64,000 nt of DNA from Lactococcus allomyrinae (GCF_003627095.1 NZ_CP032627.1:2604001-2668000), one strand, 5' to 3'; positions 35,133 through 49,100 are shown, counted from the stretch's first letter. Notes: generated by a model not told the origin, from the sequence alone. Numbers and translations are program-made.

Positions 35133-35861
35133 ATGAGTTTTTTTGGGAATGTTGATTTTCAAAAACTAACCTACACCGAGCGTATAATTTATAGTTACCT
35201 ACGTGATAATGTTGATAAAATTCCATACTTGCACGTTCGAGACGTTGCATCGGAAGCTCATGCTGGAACTTCTAGTGTTATGCGGTTAGTACATAAGATG
35301 GGTTATAATTCTTATACTGAATTTAAAGAGTATGTGACTAAGAAAAAACAGCTTGAAGAAGTAGAACCTAGTGCCTCAACACAATTTTCTTTAGATATTT
35401 TTCCAGAAAACTTCGAGCAACGTTTGGGTGAATTAGCACATCGAATCATAGAGAGCGATAATATTATATTTACAGGAGTAGGCTCCAGTGGTCTGATTTG
35501 TGACTATGCAGCCAGAAGACTCGCAGGAGTTGGAATTAATACTTTTTCATTTAGTGATGTGACTTATCCTATCACTTCAAAACTTCGTAACACGACAAAT
35601 ACATTAGTGATTGCATTATCTATTTCAGGAGAAACTAATGAGGTTATTGAGGTATTAAACAGTTTACGACCAAATAAAGATGTCTATATCTCGTGCATTA
35701 CGCCAAAACTAAGTTCAACTATTGCCGAGCTGAGTGATTTTGTGCTTAATTATCGTGTCACTGAGCGTAGAATTAATACACATTATGATTTGACAAGTCA
35801 GCTCCCAACGGTATATCTTGCTGAAAGACTTACTGATTTGGTATATGAATTATCCGAGTAA
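35133..35861 (+). CDS. MurR/RpiR-family transcriptional regulator (second, YecA position)
   Basis: A 242-residue HTH_6 (about 1-75, HVRDVASEAHAGTSSVMRLVHKMG) plus SIS (about 95-230, FTGVGSSGLICDYAARRLAG, ALSISGETNEV) regulator. Its place between ptcA and ptcC is that of yecA in L. lactis. It probably senses a sugar phosphate and controls the ptc genes. AAAGGAGGAAAAT precedes the ATG. A terminator follows the gene. Confidence 0.88.
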   Translation: MSFFGNVDFQKLTYTERIIYSYLRDNVDKIPYLHVRDVASEAHAGTSSVMRLVHKMGYNSYTEFKEYVTKKKQLEEVEPSASTQFSLDIFPENFEQRLGELAHRIIESDNIIFTGVGSSGLICDYAARRLAGVGINTFSFSDVTYPITSKLRNTTNTLVIALSISGETNEVIEVLNSLRPNKDVYISCITPKLSSTIAELSDFVLNYRVTERRINTHYDLTSQLPTVYLAERLTDLVYELSE

Positions 35862-35881
35862 AAGCCAAGCATGGCTTTTTC
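35860..35881 (+). terminator. Terminator after the second RpiR gene
   Basis: AAAAGCCA, AGCA, TGGCTTTTT, immediately at the stop codon. Confidence 0.8.
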
Positions 35882-36098
35882 ATTTTGGCTAATAAGCTAG
35901 CAATAATTTGTAGAAAAATTGAATGAAACGAGGATTTTAGTAAAAATATCTGTTCCAAAAACTTAGAATCATAAAACAAAATAACATTAAAAATAGATGA
36001 CAAAAATAACACAAAGTTCTAAGAAGGCGAGTTTAAGAATAGTTTAAGATGACATTTTTTGGTACAAGATAATTCAAGTTTGGTACGAAACCTAATTG

Positions 36099-36158
36099 AT
36101 GAAAACGCTTTGAATTTAATGGGAAACACTTGATAAGAAAGCGTTTTAATAATACAAT
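36099..36158 (+). promoter_or_regulatory. ptcC: ptcC promoter with two cre-like sites
   Basis: TTGATA (36130-36135), 17-nt spacer, TACAAT (36153-36158). AAGAAAGCGTTTTAA (36135-36149, 13 of 15 cre positions) sits in the spacer and ATGAAAACGCTTTGA (36099-36113, 14 of 15) sits upstream. The rest of the 385-bp gap (35882-36098) is AT-rich and holds no gene I can see. Confidence 0.65.
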
Positions 36159-36246
36159 GAAGATGTGAAAAATATGAGTGGAATATAAATATTGTTTGCT
36201 GGACAAGATTTATAGACCATTTAAAAGTAAAGGAGACTGTTCTAAT

Positions 36247-37583
36247 ATGAACAATTTTATTCAAACAAAAATCATGCCTCCAATGATGAAATTTTTGAAT
36301 ACACGTGCTGTTACAGCAATCAAAAATGGTATGATTTATCCAATTCCATTTATCATCATTGGTTCGGTATTCTTGATTCTTGGACAATTACCATTCCAAG
36401 CAGGTCAAGATTTCATGAACAAAATCAAGCTTGGCCCCTATTCTTACAAATTAATAATGCTTCATTCGGTATTATGGCGTTACTTGCCGTATTTGGGATT
36501 GCCTATGCTTGGGTACGCGATGCAGGATATGAAGGTGTGCCTGCTGGTTTGACTGGTGTGATTGTTCACATCTTGCTTCAACCAGATACTGTCCATCAAG
36601 TAACAAGTGTTACTGACCCAACAAAAACTTCAACTGCTTATCAAGTCGGAGGTGTTATTGACCGTGCCTGGCTTGGTGGTAAAGGGATGGTTCTTTCAAT
36701 CATCGTAGGGCTTTTAGTAGGTTGGATTTACACAGGATTTATGCGTCGTAACATCACAATCAAGATGCCAGAGCAAGTACCAGCAAACGTTGCGGCATCA
36801 TTTACAGCCCTTGTTCCTGCGGGAGCAATTATTACTTTGGCCGGTGTCGTTCATGGTATCACAACAATTGGCTTTAATACAACTTTTGTCGAATTGGTTT
36901 ATAAATGGATTCAAACACCATTGCAACACGTAACTGACGGTCCTGTCGGAGTGTTTGTTATTGCTTTTATGCCAGTATTTATCTGGTGGTTCGGTGTGCA
37001 TGGTGCTACAATCATCGGTGGTATCATGGGCCCATTGCTTCAAGCAAATGCTGCTGATAACGCTGCACTTAATAAAGCGGGTCATCTTGATCTCGCTCAT
37101 GGTGCGCATATCGTTACTCAATCATTCATGGACCAATACTTGACAGTTACTGGTTCTGGGTTGACCATTGGTCTTGTTGTATTCTTACTTATTGGTGCAA
37201 AATCTGTTCAAGGTAAGACACTTGGTAAGATGGAAATTGGACCTGCGGTCTTTAACATTAATGAGCCTGTGTTATTTGGTCTTCCGATCGTTTTGAACCC
37301 AATCCTAGGTATTCCATTTATCTTGGCACCTTTGATTTCAGGTATCTTGACATATCTAGTTATCTATCTTGGTATTATTCCTCCGTTTAATGGGGCAGTA
37401 ATTCCTTGGACAACACCTGCTATCTTATCTGGTTTACTTGTCGGTGGATGGCAAGGTATGGTATGGCAAATTATTATGCTTGCAATGACAGTTGTCCTTT
37501 ATTGGCCATTTGCCCGTGCTTACGATAATGTCTTACTTAAAGAAGAAGCTGAAACAGAATCAGAACTTCATGCTGCAGAATAG
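36247..37583 (+). pseudogene. ptcC: PTS cellobiose-family IIC permease with a one-base frameshift
   Basis: The membrane IIC of the cellobiose PTS, expected at 445 residues. The first frame runs from ATG 36247 (MNNFIQTKIMPPMMKF, AAGGAG upstream) to about 36434 and the second from about 36438 to the stop. The break is in GGCCCCTATT: four C (36435-36438) where five would restore GPLFLQINNASFGIMALLA. The total length is one short of a multiple of three. Both parts are otherwise intact, with about ten membrane helices. Either a recent mutation or a sequencing error in the C run. Confidence 0.85.
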
Positions 37584-37602
37584 TTTTTAAGGTAAAAAAG
37601 AG

Positions 37603-37626
37603 ATGAGCTCAAGTATATCTTGAGCT
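37603..37626 (+). terminator. Hairpin after ptcC
   Basis: GAGCTCAAG, TATAT, CTTGAGC. No strong T-run follows, so it may protect the message rather than terminate it before bglA. Confidence 0.4.
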
Positions 37627-37680
37627 TGTCTTGTTAAGAAACAAAAATTTAATAATTCTAAAAAATACAAGGGAGAAAAT

Positions 37681-39116
<1,436 letters not shown>

Positions 39117-39134
39117 AATTGATGTGACTTTTTT

Positions 39135-39365
39135 GTACTAGTTCTACTTTAAAATCTGATAGGAGCTTATACTCACAGGTGTCCATTCGCTCTAAGTCGC
39201 TGAAACGACAAGGCGAAGTGGCTAGTGTCAGCTGGCGTGTCATAGTGATGTTTTTGTGTCATGAAGTTATGGAGTAAAATCAATCCCTTGTTGATTTTTA
39301 CGATGGATTTATCAGTAGCAGTAGAATTTGAGTCAAGATTTACTTTTGAGATATAAGAATATTCC
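39135..39365. repeat. MITE-like intergenic repeat, copy G
   Basis: It begins GTACTAGTTCTACTTTAAAATCTGATAGGAGCTTATAC and CACAGGTGTCCATTCGCTC, followed by the palindromic GTCGCTGAAACGAC. It aligns with 16600-16665, 34797-34880 and (reversed) 42416-42608. The rest of the 600-bp gap (39366-39650) is AT-rich with no gene evident. Confidence 0.55.
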
Positions 39366-39654
39366 ATACGAGAAATTTAGTGATTAGTAGGGTAAAAGAG
39401 ATAGAAACGATATTAATAAATTAAAAAGACGCTTGTTCGTATTTTTAATTTTAATTTTATTAAATTGTAATAAAACAATTCTTTTGAAAAACAAAAGAAG
39501 CTACACATAATCCAAAGAATACGTTGTAAATAGTTTTGGTTTTTAATTGGATGGAGAGATAAAGATTTTAATGCTTAAATGAAAAAAATGAAATTTAGAT
39601 GTTACTTTTTTATCATTATATTTCAAAAGTGCGTAGGATGGAGTTGAGGAGGCT

Positions 39655-39682
39655 TTGACATATTTTTTCATTTTGCTAAAAT
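39655..39682 (+). promoter_or_regulatory. Promoter of the 85-residue gene
   Basis: TTGACA (39655-39660), 16-nt spacer, TAAAAT (39677-39682) with TG at the extended -10 position. Confidence 0.6.
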
Positions 39683-39723
39683 GAGTTTACTAAAAGTGCT
39701 TGATGTACTGGAAAGGAAACGCT

Positions 39724-39981
39724 ATGCAGGCAAAATTTAAAGGTAAGCTTGTGGATGTTTGGAAAATTTCTCACAGGCCAGTCTATGAAAATTGGGTAAA
39801 GCAAGCTTTTGAGAAGTCAATACTTTCTTGGAATGAGAGAAATCAAAATGTGCTGAATTTTGAATCGGGTGATTTGGCGCTTGTTGGTGATTTTCTAGTG
39901 AGAGAGCAGTCTGGAGAATTTCAAGTTGTGAGCAAGGAACGTGTAAGCCAAAAACTTGATATTTTGGAATTCAATATGTGA
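39724..39981 (+). CDS. Hypothetical protein
   Basis: An 85-residue soluble protein with no recognised family. It is mixed in charge, with aromatic-rich KISHRPVYENWVKQAF near the N-terminus. A good promoter and GGAAAGGAAA before the ATG at 39724 support that it is real; a longer frame from 39700 lacks a site. It stands upstream of tRNA-Cys and ligA with no operon link. Function unknown. Confidence 0.6.
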   Translation: MQAKFKGKLVDVWKISHRPVYENWVKQAFEKSILSWNERNQNVLNFESGDLALVGDFLVREQSGEFQVVSKERVSQKLDILEFNM

Positions 39982-40090
39982 CGGTGATTGTCGTTAGGGA
40001 CAAATTAGGGTCAAATTTTGGATTTTGGTTATGGTAATTTAAAAATGTTTTTGAAAAAAATTTATTGAGGTTGCTAGTTGTAGTTCATGC

Positions 40091-40119
40091 TTGCCTTAAA
40101 CTTAATTTTCCGCTATAAT
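40091..40119 (+). promoter_or_regulatory. tRNA-Cys promoter
   Basis: TTGCCT (40091-40096), 17-nt spacer, TATAAT (40114-40119), 12 nt before the mature tRNA. Confidence 0.75.
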
Positions 40120-40131
40120 AGTTAATGTTGT

Positions 40132-40202
40132 GGCGGCGTAGTGAAGTGGTAACACATGGCTCTGCAAAAGCTTAATCGTCGGTTCAAATCCGATCGCCGC
40201 CT
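40132..40202 (+). tRNA. tRNA-Cys (GCA)
   Basis: A cloverleaf of 71 nt: acceptor GGCGGCG/CGCCGCC with T discriminator, D arm GTG/CAC with GG in the loop, anticodon loop CTGCAAA (anticodon GCA), T loop TTCAAAT with stem GTCGG/CCGAT. CCA is not encoded. The outermost anticodon-stem pair is a T-T mismatch. It stands alone between a small gene and ligA, with its own promoter and terminator. Confidence 0.95.
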
Positions 40203-40207
40203 TAATA

Positions 40208-40237
40208 AAGCATACTCTCTTGGGTATGCTTTTTTTG
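40208..40237 (+). terminator. tRNA-Cys terminator
   Basis: AAGCATACT...GGTATGCTT followed by a T-run. Confidence 0.9.
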
Positions 40238-40246
40238 ATGAATTTG

Positions 40247-42322
<2,076 letters not shown>

Positions 42323-42323
42323 T

Positions 42324-42352
42324 CTGTCAGTATACTGACAGAAGGTTTTTTC
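42324..42352 (+). terminator. ligA terminator containing the CTGTCAG palindrome
   Basis: CTGTCAG-TATA-CTGACAG (42324-42341) directly after the stop, followed by AAGGTTTTTT. Confidence 0.75.
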
Positions 42353-42415
42353 TATAACTCATCTGTTGTAAAAGTCATGACATTATTTTAACTTTATGGA
42401 GTAAAAATGTTGTTA

Positions 42416-42608
42416 TGACAGGCGACTTACGCGTCGTTTTGCGAAATGGAGCTAGAGCGAGTGATTTCGTATTGTTGCTTTAGCAGATTGCCACTGCGCC
42501 TAAGACTTTAATGCTGTAGCGCGTATGGACAGCGGAGCGATGAAGTTGCAGAGGGAATCCATGGTATGACATCCTTCGGATTATAAAGTGGAATTAACTA
42601 GTATAATA
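42416..42608. repeat. MITE-like intergenic repeat, copy L, inverted orientation
   Basis: The reverse complement reads GTATTATACTAGTTAATTCCACTTTATAATCCGAAGGATG then TCATACC...TCCATACGCGC, the same blocks as the copies at 34797 and 39135. It fills the gap between ligA and dgkB. The remaining 42609-42746 holds no other structure that I can identify. Confidence 0.55.
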
Positions 42609-42746
42609 CTGTTTTATTTCTGAGTGTTTTTAAGAAGTGAAAAGCTTGTGTAGAATGCTTTCATAATGTAAGGGTTCAGCACGCGCTCCTACTCAGCTCG
42701 TTTTGTTGGGGAAGGCAGTAGAAAAAGAATGAGAAAGAGTGGGAAA

Positions 42747-43763
42747 ATGAAGGCAAGATTGATTTATAATCCGACGTCGGGTCAAGAAATCATCAAAAAA
42801 CATATTGCAGATATTCTTAATCGACTTGAAGAATATGGTTATGAAACGAGTGCGTATCAAACGACGCCAGAGCCTAAATCAGCAGAAATTGAAGCTGCAC
42901 GAGCAACAGAGGCTGGTTTTGATTTGATTATTGCGGCTGGTGGTGATGGAACGATTAATGAAGTAGTTTCAGGTCTTGCTCCCTTTGAAAAGCGCCCAAG
43001 ACTTGCTATTGTGCCGACTGGGACGACGAATGATTTTGCTAGAGCTTTGAAAATTCCACGAGGGAAACCGCTTGAAGCGATAGAAATTATTGGTAAGAAT
43101 CAGGTATTGAGTATTGATGTTGGTCATTCCACGCGTGGTCTTGCTGAAGAGGATAAATACTTTATCAACATTGCGGCTGGCGGTGGGCTTACTGAGCTGA
43201 CATACAGTGTACCTAGTCATCTGAAAACAGCTTTTGGTTATCTTGCTTATTTGGCAAAAGGGGCAGAACTTTTGCCACGAGTCAGAAAAGCTCCTGTGCG
43301 TATTACACACGATAATGGTGTTTTTGAAGGTGATATTTCAATGTTTTTCGCAGCATTGACTAATTCTGTAGGTGGTTTTGAGAAAATTGCACCAGATGCA
43401 AAGTTGGATGATGGACTATTTACCTTGATTTTGGTCAAAACAGATAATCTTTTTGAGCTGATGGCTTTGCTTGCGATTGTTGCAAATGGGAAACATTTGG
43501 ATGATATCAATATTGAGTATATCAAGACGAGCATGATTGAGATTGAGCCGATGGCGGGTCAGCGGATGTTACTTAATTTGGATGGTGAGTATGGTGGAGA
43601 TGCGCCTGTGAGATTTGACAACCTCAAGGGACATATTGATATGTATGTCAATCTTGATGAAATTAATGATGACCATTATATTGGCGATGAAGACACACTA
43701 GCACTTGAAGCTGTGGCGCAACGGTTTGCAGAAGAAACGAGTAAAATCAAAGATGAAGATTAA
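42747..43763 (+). CDS. dgkB: Diacylglycerol kinase DgkB
   Basis: A 338-residue soluble DAG kinase (DAGK catalytic fold) that returns diacylglycerol from lipoteichoic acid synthesis to phosphatidic acid. Motifs: RLIYNPTSGQE near the start, AAGGDGTINEVVSGL (about 62-76), VPTGTTNDFARAL (about 91-103) and a C-terminal NLDGEYGGDAPVRF. It follows ligA, as in streptococci. Start 42747 (MKARLIYNP) follows AAGAGTGGG; an upstream ATG at 42729 is also in frame. An acidic C-terminal tail of about 40 residues is present. Confidence 0.92.
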   Translation: MKARLIYNPTSGQEIIKKHIADILNRLEEYGYETSAYQTTPEPKSAEIEAARATEAGFDLIIAAGGDGTINEVVSGLAPFEKRPRLAIVPTGTTNDFARALKIPRGKPLEAIEIIGKNQVLSIDVGHSTRGLAEEDKYFINIAAGGGLTELTYSVPSHLKTAFGYLAYLAKGAELLPRVRKAPVRITHDNGVFEGDISMFFAALTNSVGGFEKIAPDAKLDDGLFTLILVKTDNLFELMALLAIVANGKHLDDINIEYIKTSMIEIEPMAGQRMLLNLDGEYGGDAPVRFDNLKGHIDMYVNLDEINDDHYIGDEDTLALEAVAQRFAEETSKIKDED

Positions 43764-44167
43764 TACTTTTGTATTAGGCTAACTTTGAAGTGATTTCTTC
43801 ATTGGTGGGAGATTCTTTCTCATCCCCCAATTGTCAGAGTACACTAACAACTAAGCGACCTGTATGAACAGTCTGCTTAGTTCGCGGAGACTTGCTAGGT
43901 TAAAAATTCAATAGAATTTTTTAGTGATCATATAAAAAGGATAACTGTGATGTGAAATAATTCCTCGTAAAAATGATGAGCTAACGCAAGTGTCAGTGTA
44001 GAAAAGCATGAATTCTGTCAGTGTACTGACAGTTTTTCTTTTTGCTGACAGAAGTTTTTTCTATAAAATGTGCAACTTGTATAAAGAAAATGGGCAGTTC
44101 AATGCTTGTCAGGAGAAACCGTTTGCATTAAAATGGATAGTATAAAAAGTGAATACAGGAGAAAAAA
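43764..44167 (+). other. Gap between dgkB and msmK: repeat remnants, palindrome and -10
   Basis: ATTAGGCTAACTTTGAAGTGATTTC at the left (about 43773) looks like a fragment of the TACTAG element in reverse. CTGTCAG-TGTA-CTGACAG (44015-44032) followed by TTTTTCTTTTT could terminate dgkB, with a further half site at about 44045. The msmK -10 is probably TATAAA (44141-44146); a weak cre-like AGAAACCGTTTGCA precedes it. No gene. Confidence 0.45.
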
Positions 44168-45304
44168 ATGACAACACTTAGCTTAGACAAGATTTACAAA
44201 AAATATCCTAATGCAACTCAGTATGCAGTAGAAGATTTTAACTTAGATGTTAAAGATAAAGAATTTATCGTCTTTGTAGGGCCTTCAGGATGTGGTAAAT
44301 CAACTACTTTGCGTATGATTGCTGGTTTGGAAGATATTTCAGAAGGTGAATTCAAAATTGATGATAAAGTCATGAATGATGTGGCACCAAAGGATCGTGA
44401 TATTGCGATGGTTTTCCAAAACTATGCCCTTTATCCACATATGACTGTTTTTGATAACATGGCTTTCGGGCTTAAATTACGTAAATATAAAAAAGATGAA
44501 ATTAAAAAACGTGTCGATGAAGCAGCTGCAATTCTTGGATTGACAGATATGCTCGACCGTAAACCTGCCGACTTGTCTGGTGGTCAACGTCAACGTGTGG
44601 CGATGGGACGTGCTATTGTGCGTGACGCTAAAGTCTTCCTTATGGATGAACCTTTGTCAAACTTAGATGCGAAACTTCGTGTATCCATGCGTACTGAAAT
44701 CGCAAAAATTCACCGTCGTATTGGTGCAACAACAATTTATGTTACCCATGACCAAACAGAAGCGATGACACTTGCAGACCGTATCGTTATCATGTCTTCA
44801 TCGCCAAATGTAGATAAGACTGGTACTGTTGGACGTATTGAACAAGTCGGTTCACCTCAAGAACTTTATAATGAACCTGCATCAAAATTTGTCGCAGGAT
44901 TTATCGGAAGTCCAGCGATGAACTTTTTTGAAGTGACGGTCAATGGCAATAAATTATCTAATGGTGAAGGTCTCAGCATCGAAATGCCAGAAGGTAAAGA
45001 AAAATTACTTAAAGATCAAGGATACAATGGCAAAAAAGTATGGCTCGGTGTTCGTCCAGAAGATATTTCTGCAGGTGAGCTTCAAGCGCAAGCTTATCCT
45101 GATTCACGTGTAGATGCTGAAGTTGTCGTATCAGAGCTTCTCGGCGCAGAAACAATGCTCTATCTCAAGACAGGTTCAACTGAATTTGTTTCTCGTGTTG
45201 AAGCACGTGATTTCAGAAACCCAGGTGAAAAACTGACAGTAACATTGAACTTGAATAAAGCACATTTCTTTGATGTTGATACTGAAAAACGTATCACCGA
45301 ATAA
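44168..45304 (+). CDS. msmK: Sugar ABC transporter ATP-binding protein, MsmK/MalK type
   Basis: A 378-residue ATPase that powers CUT1-family sugar importers. Walker A GPSGCGKST (about 38-46), signature LSGGQRQRVAMGRAI (about 137), Walker B VFLMDEPLSNLD (about 157) and a C-terminal TOBE/MalK regulatory region (about 240-375). No permease or binding-protein gene is adjacent, which fits the MsmK/MsmX class that serves several importers. CAGGAGAAAAA precedes the ATG. The gene is closed by a terminator. Confidence 0.93.
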   Translation: MTTLSLDKIYKKYPNATQYAVEDFNLDVKDKEFIVFVGPSGCGKSTTLRMIAGLEDISEGEFKIDDKVMNDVAPKDRDIAMVFQNYALYPHMTVFDNMAFGLKLRKYKKDEIKKRVDEAAAILGLTDMLDRKPADLSGGQRQRVAMGRAIVRDAKVFLMDEPLSNLDAKLRVSMRTEIAKIHRRIGATTIYVTHDQTEAMTLADRIVIMSSSPNVDKTGTVGRIEQVGSPQELYNEPASKFVAGFIGSPAMNFFEVTVNGNKLSNGEGLSIEMPEGKEKLLKDQGYNGKKVWLGVRPEDISAGELQAQAYPDSRVDAEVVVSELLGAETMLYLKTGSTEFVSRVEARDFRNPGEKLTVTLNLNKAHFFDVDTEKRITE

Positions 45305-45333
45305 TCTTAATTACGGTTTTCCTCTTAAAAATA

Positions 45334-45360
45334 ACTCTGTCAGTACTGACAGGGTTTTTT
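45334..45360 (+). terminator. msmK terminator containing the CTGTCAG palindrome
   Basis: CTGTCAGTACTGACAG (45337-45352, perfect) followed by GGTTTTTT. Confidence 0.8.
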
Positions 45361-45520
45361 GTCAGTAAAAATAATAATTGACAGAAAATTATAAAAATAT
45401 TATACTGTTTTAAATGATGATTTTGAATAGTGAAATTTATATACATCAATAAAATCTGAGCAAAAATTTGCTGACTAAACTGTCAGTGATTTTTGCGGTT
45501 TTAGAGTTGAGGAGGAGAAG

Positions 45521-45973
45521 ATGAAAGGAGTAAAAAAGAAATATCCATGCTGGATAAGATGGAGTTTGTTGATTTATAGTTTTATAGCATTTTTGGTTAC
45601 AGTGATTTATACTGCTTTTCATCTATATTTTTTCAATATAGATTGGGAACGCTATCAAGATGACAATGCTTATTGGACTAAGGCTAATAAAATTTTGCAA
45701 CATGGCGTTTTTAGGATAAAAGGTCAAGAACTTGCGTTACATTCATTTTTATTGATCGGTCTTTTATTTCTTGGGATTTTAGTTTCTGTTGGCCTTTTTG
45801 TCTTTGCTCGGAGGACTTATTATGCTCGCACATGGACACCATTGATTGCTACGGTTGGATTTATGCTTCCTTTAATTCCTTTCGGGACAAATGTTCTGTT
45901 GACATTGATTATTGCTTATCTATTTATTTTAGTAGGAAGTGCCTTGTCTGTGAGTGCTTTAAAATTACTTTAA
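45521..45973 (+). CDS. Hypothetical membrane protein
   Basis: A 150-residue integral membrane protein with about four helices (about 12-36, 68-90, 100-120, 124-146) and a basic N-terminus (KGVKKK). The loop between helices 1 and 2 (about 37-65, NIDWERYQDDNAYW) is probably outside. No family recognised. GAGGAGGAGAAG precedes the ATG. It stands alone between two terminators. Function unknown. Confidence 0.7.
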   Translation: MKGVKKKYPCWIRWSLLIYSFIAFLVTVIYTAFHLYFFNIDWERYQDDNAYWTKANKILQHGVFRIKGQELALHSFLLIGLLFLGILVSVGLFVFARRTYYARTWTPLIATVGFMLPLIPFGTNVLLTLIIAYLFILVGSALSVSALKLL

Positions 45974-45997
45974 AACAGCCAAATGTAAAAGAAAATT

Positions 45998-46022
45998 GAC
46001 AACATACCGTTGTCCTTTTTTT
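45998..46022 (+). terminator. Terminator after the 150-residue membrane protein gene
   Basis: GACAAC, ATACC, GTTGTC, then a run of eight T. Confidence 0.88.
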
Positions 46023-46031
46023 CTTGTAAAA

Positions 46032-46040
46032 TGCTAAAAT
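46032..46040 (+). promoter_or_regulatory. nifJ: nifJ extended -10
   Basis: TGCTAAAAT, about 140 nt before the chosen start. The leader contains no riboswitch that I recognise. Confidence 0.45.
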
Positions 46041-46177
46041 AAATTTAGTCGAAATTTAATATCACGGGAAAGCTCTCGATTTTTTCTGATTTATATTTAA
46101 GTCACGTAAAGAACACCGACACCGCTCTTTATGCAGAGAAAAGGTTGAATAAATGCTCTCTCAAAGAAAGTTTGAAA

Positions 46178-49100
46178 ATGAAAAAAACAATGGATGGAAA
46201 CATGGCGGCGGCACATATTGCCTACGCTTTTTCAGAAATTGCTGTAATTTATCCGATTACTCCAAGTTCACCGATGGCAGATTACACGGATGCGTGGTCT
46301 GTGGCTGGGCGCAAAAACATTTGGGGACAAACGGTAAAAATTACAGAAATGCAATCAGAAGCCGGTGCAGCAGGTGCCATGCACGGTGTTCTCAAAGCAG
46401 GGGGAATTGCGACAACATATACGGCTTCACAAGGGCTGCTTTTGATGTTACCCAATATGTATAAAATGGCGGGCGAACTTTTACCAACGGTGATTCATGT
46501 GGCAGCGCGTGCGGTAGCAACGGGGGCGCTCAACATTTTTGGAGACCAGTCGGATGTAATGTCTGCACGTTCCACAGGGTTCGCCATGTTAGCTGAGTCA
46601 AGTGTACAAGAAGTGATGGATTTATCAGCCGTCGCACATTTAGCTACGATTGAGGGCTCAGTTCCTTTCATGAATTTCTTTGACGGTTTCAGGACGAGTC
46701 ATGAGATTCAAAAAATTGATGTCATTGATTACGAGGATTTAGCGCCACTTATCAATACTGACAAACTGACAGCTTTTCGCAATCGTGCGATGAACCCTGA
46801 TCATCCAACAGTTTCAGGAACCAATCAGAACGCTGATATTTATTTTCAACAACGAGAAACAGTCAATGCCTATTATGATGTGTTACCAAGCATTGTTCAA
46901 AAATACATGAACAAAATCAATGCGCTGCGTGGGACGGATTATGATTTAGTCAATTATTACGGTGCTTGTGATGCGACTGAGGTCATTGTCAGCATGGGGT
47001 CAGTCGCTGGGACGATTGAGCAGACAGTAGACTATCTGAATAGTAGAGGACGCAAAGTTGGATTTTTGAACATTCACTTGTATCGTCCATTTCCAACAGT
47101 AAATTTCCTTGATAAATTGCCGAAAAGTGTGCAAAATATTGCAGTGCTTGACCGTACAAAAGAGTCAGGTTCAAATGGTGAACCACTCTTTCTTGATGTG
47201 CAGTCTGCATTGTTTGACGAAAATGTAAAAGTCATCGGCGGACGCTACGGTGTGGGCGGAAAAGATACGCGTCCAGAGCATATTGTTGCAGTTTTTGATG
47301 AGCTTCTAAAGGCAAAATCTCGTCGGCAATTTACCATCGGAATCACTGATGACGTGACAAATTTGTCGCTGTCAGTGAATTCTAAACTTGATTTGACACC
47401 GTCAGATACTTTCCAAGCGAAATTTTGGGGCTTTGGCTCTGATGGAACAGTCGGGGCAAACAAAGCTGCCATCAAAATCATTGGTGATAACACAGATAAG
47501 TATGTGCAAGCAGCATTTGAGTACGATTCCAAAAAGTCAGGAGGGCTGACTATCAGCCATCTGCGCTTTGGCGACAGCCCCATCAAGTCAGAATACATGA
47601 CTGCAACGCTTGATTTTGTCGCGTGCCACAATACGACTTATGTCAGAAAATATGATTTGACGAAAGATTTGAAAGTAGGTGGAACCCTTCTTTTAAATAC
47701 CTCTTGGGATGATGAACATCTTTCAAAAAATTTGCCAAGCAAGTTGAAACGCTATATTGGCGAAAACCAGATTAAATTTTACACGATAGATGCGGCAAAA
47801 ATCGCGAGAGAAACGGGATTAGACCGACGTATTAATACCATCATGCAAGTCGCATTTTTCAAACTGGCTGAGGTTATGCCTTTTGACATAGCTTATGAAA
47901 TTCTGAAAAATGATGCACAAAAATACGCACGCAAATCGCCAAAAATTGTGGAGCAAAACCTAAATGCGATGGAAATGGCACTCGATTCTCTCCACGAAGT
48001 CCATGTTCCAGCAGATTGGGCAAGCGCACAGGAACGCGAATTAAAGCCAATTTTAGCCGCAAGTGCAACGAAAAAATACGTTTTCGAGATTGTCAACAAA
48101 ACCAATGCTTTCGAGGGCGACGAGCTTTCTGTGCAAGATTTGGTGGATAATGGCATGACGAGAGGCAGCAGTCCGCTTGGGACGGCGAGTTACGAGAAGC
48201 GCGGCATTGCGCTTGAAGTCCCAGAGTGGAATGCAGATGCCTGCATTCAATGCAATGAGTGCGCTTTCGTCTGCCCGCACGCAGCGATACGCCCATTTCT
48301 CGTCGATGAAGATGAGTGGAATGTTGCACCAGAAGGCTTCCAAGTCATGGATTATAAGGGAAATGATGGTCTGAAATATCGGATACAAGTTTCTGTCGAA
48401 GACTGCACGGGATGTGGTTTATGTGTTGAAGCTTGTCCCAAAAAAGGTGAAGCGTTAAAAATGGTTCCTTATGAATCACAGCAGGAACAAGCGGTTAATT
48501 GGGCTTTTACGCAAACTTTGAAAACAAAAGAAAATCCAATGGCTGGGCGACTCACAGCTGCAAGTACGCAGTTTGAAAAACCTTTGTTTGAGTTTTCAGG
48601 TGCTTGTTCAGGTTGTGGCGAAACACCTTATATCAAACTTTTGACGCAAATGTTTGGTGATCGGATGATGATTTCAAATGCGACAGGTTGCTCATCAATT
48701 TATGGAGGAACGCAAGCGACGCCTTATACCACAAATGATGAGGGACAAGGACCCGCTTGGTCAAATTCACTTTTTGAAGATAATGCTGAATACGGTTATG
48801 GGATGCATATGGCATCAGTAACTCGCCGCCAAAAACTTGCTGATGAAGTTCTGTCAGTACTGACAGAAATGTCAGAGGACTTACAACTCCTTGCTAAAGA
48901 TTGGGCAACGCATCTTTTTGATAGTGAAGGAACCAGAGCGCGTGCTGAGAAGTTCAAGGCACTGCTCAAAGAAGAACTGACGGCTTTAGTGGACCAAGAA
49001 AAAACAGATGAAGTCGCTGATAGAAAGCTGTCAGTATTAAATGCAATCTATAAGCAAAAAGATCAATTTGTCAAACCGACCCAATGGATTTTCGGTGGCG

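Noticed and set aside
46153-46464. 103-codon plus-strand frame overlapping the nifJ start
   Set aside because: Overlaps the conserved N-terminus of PFOR in another frame and has no ribosome-binding site.
48053-48388. Several minus-strand frames under the PFOR ferredoxin domain
   Set aside because: The local GC-richer stretch keeps antisense frames open; the sense strand encodes the Fe-S motifs.
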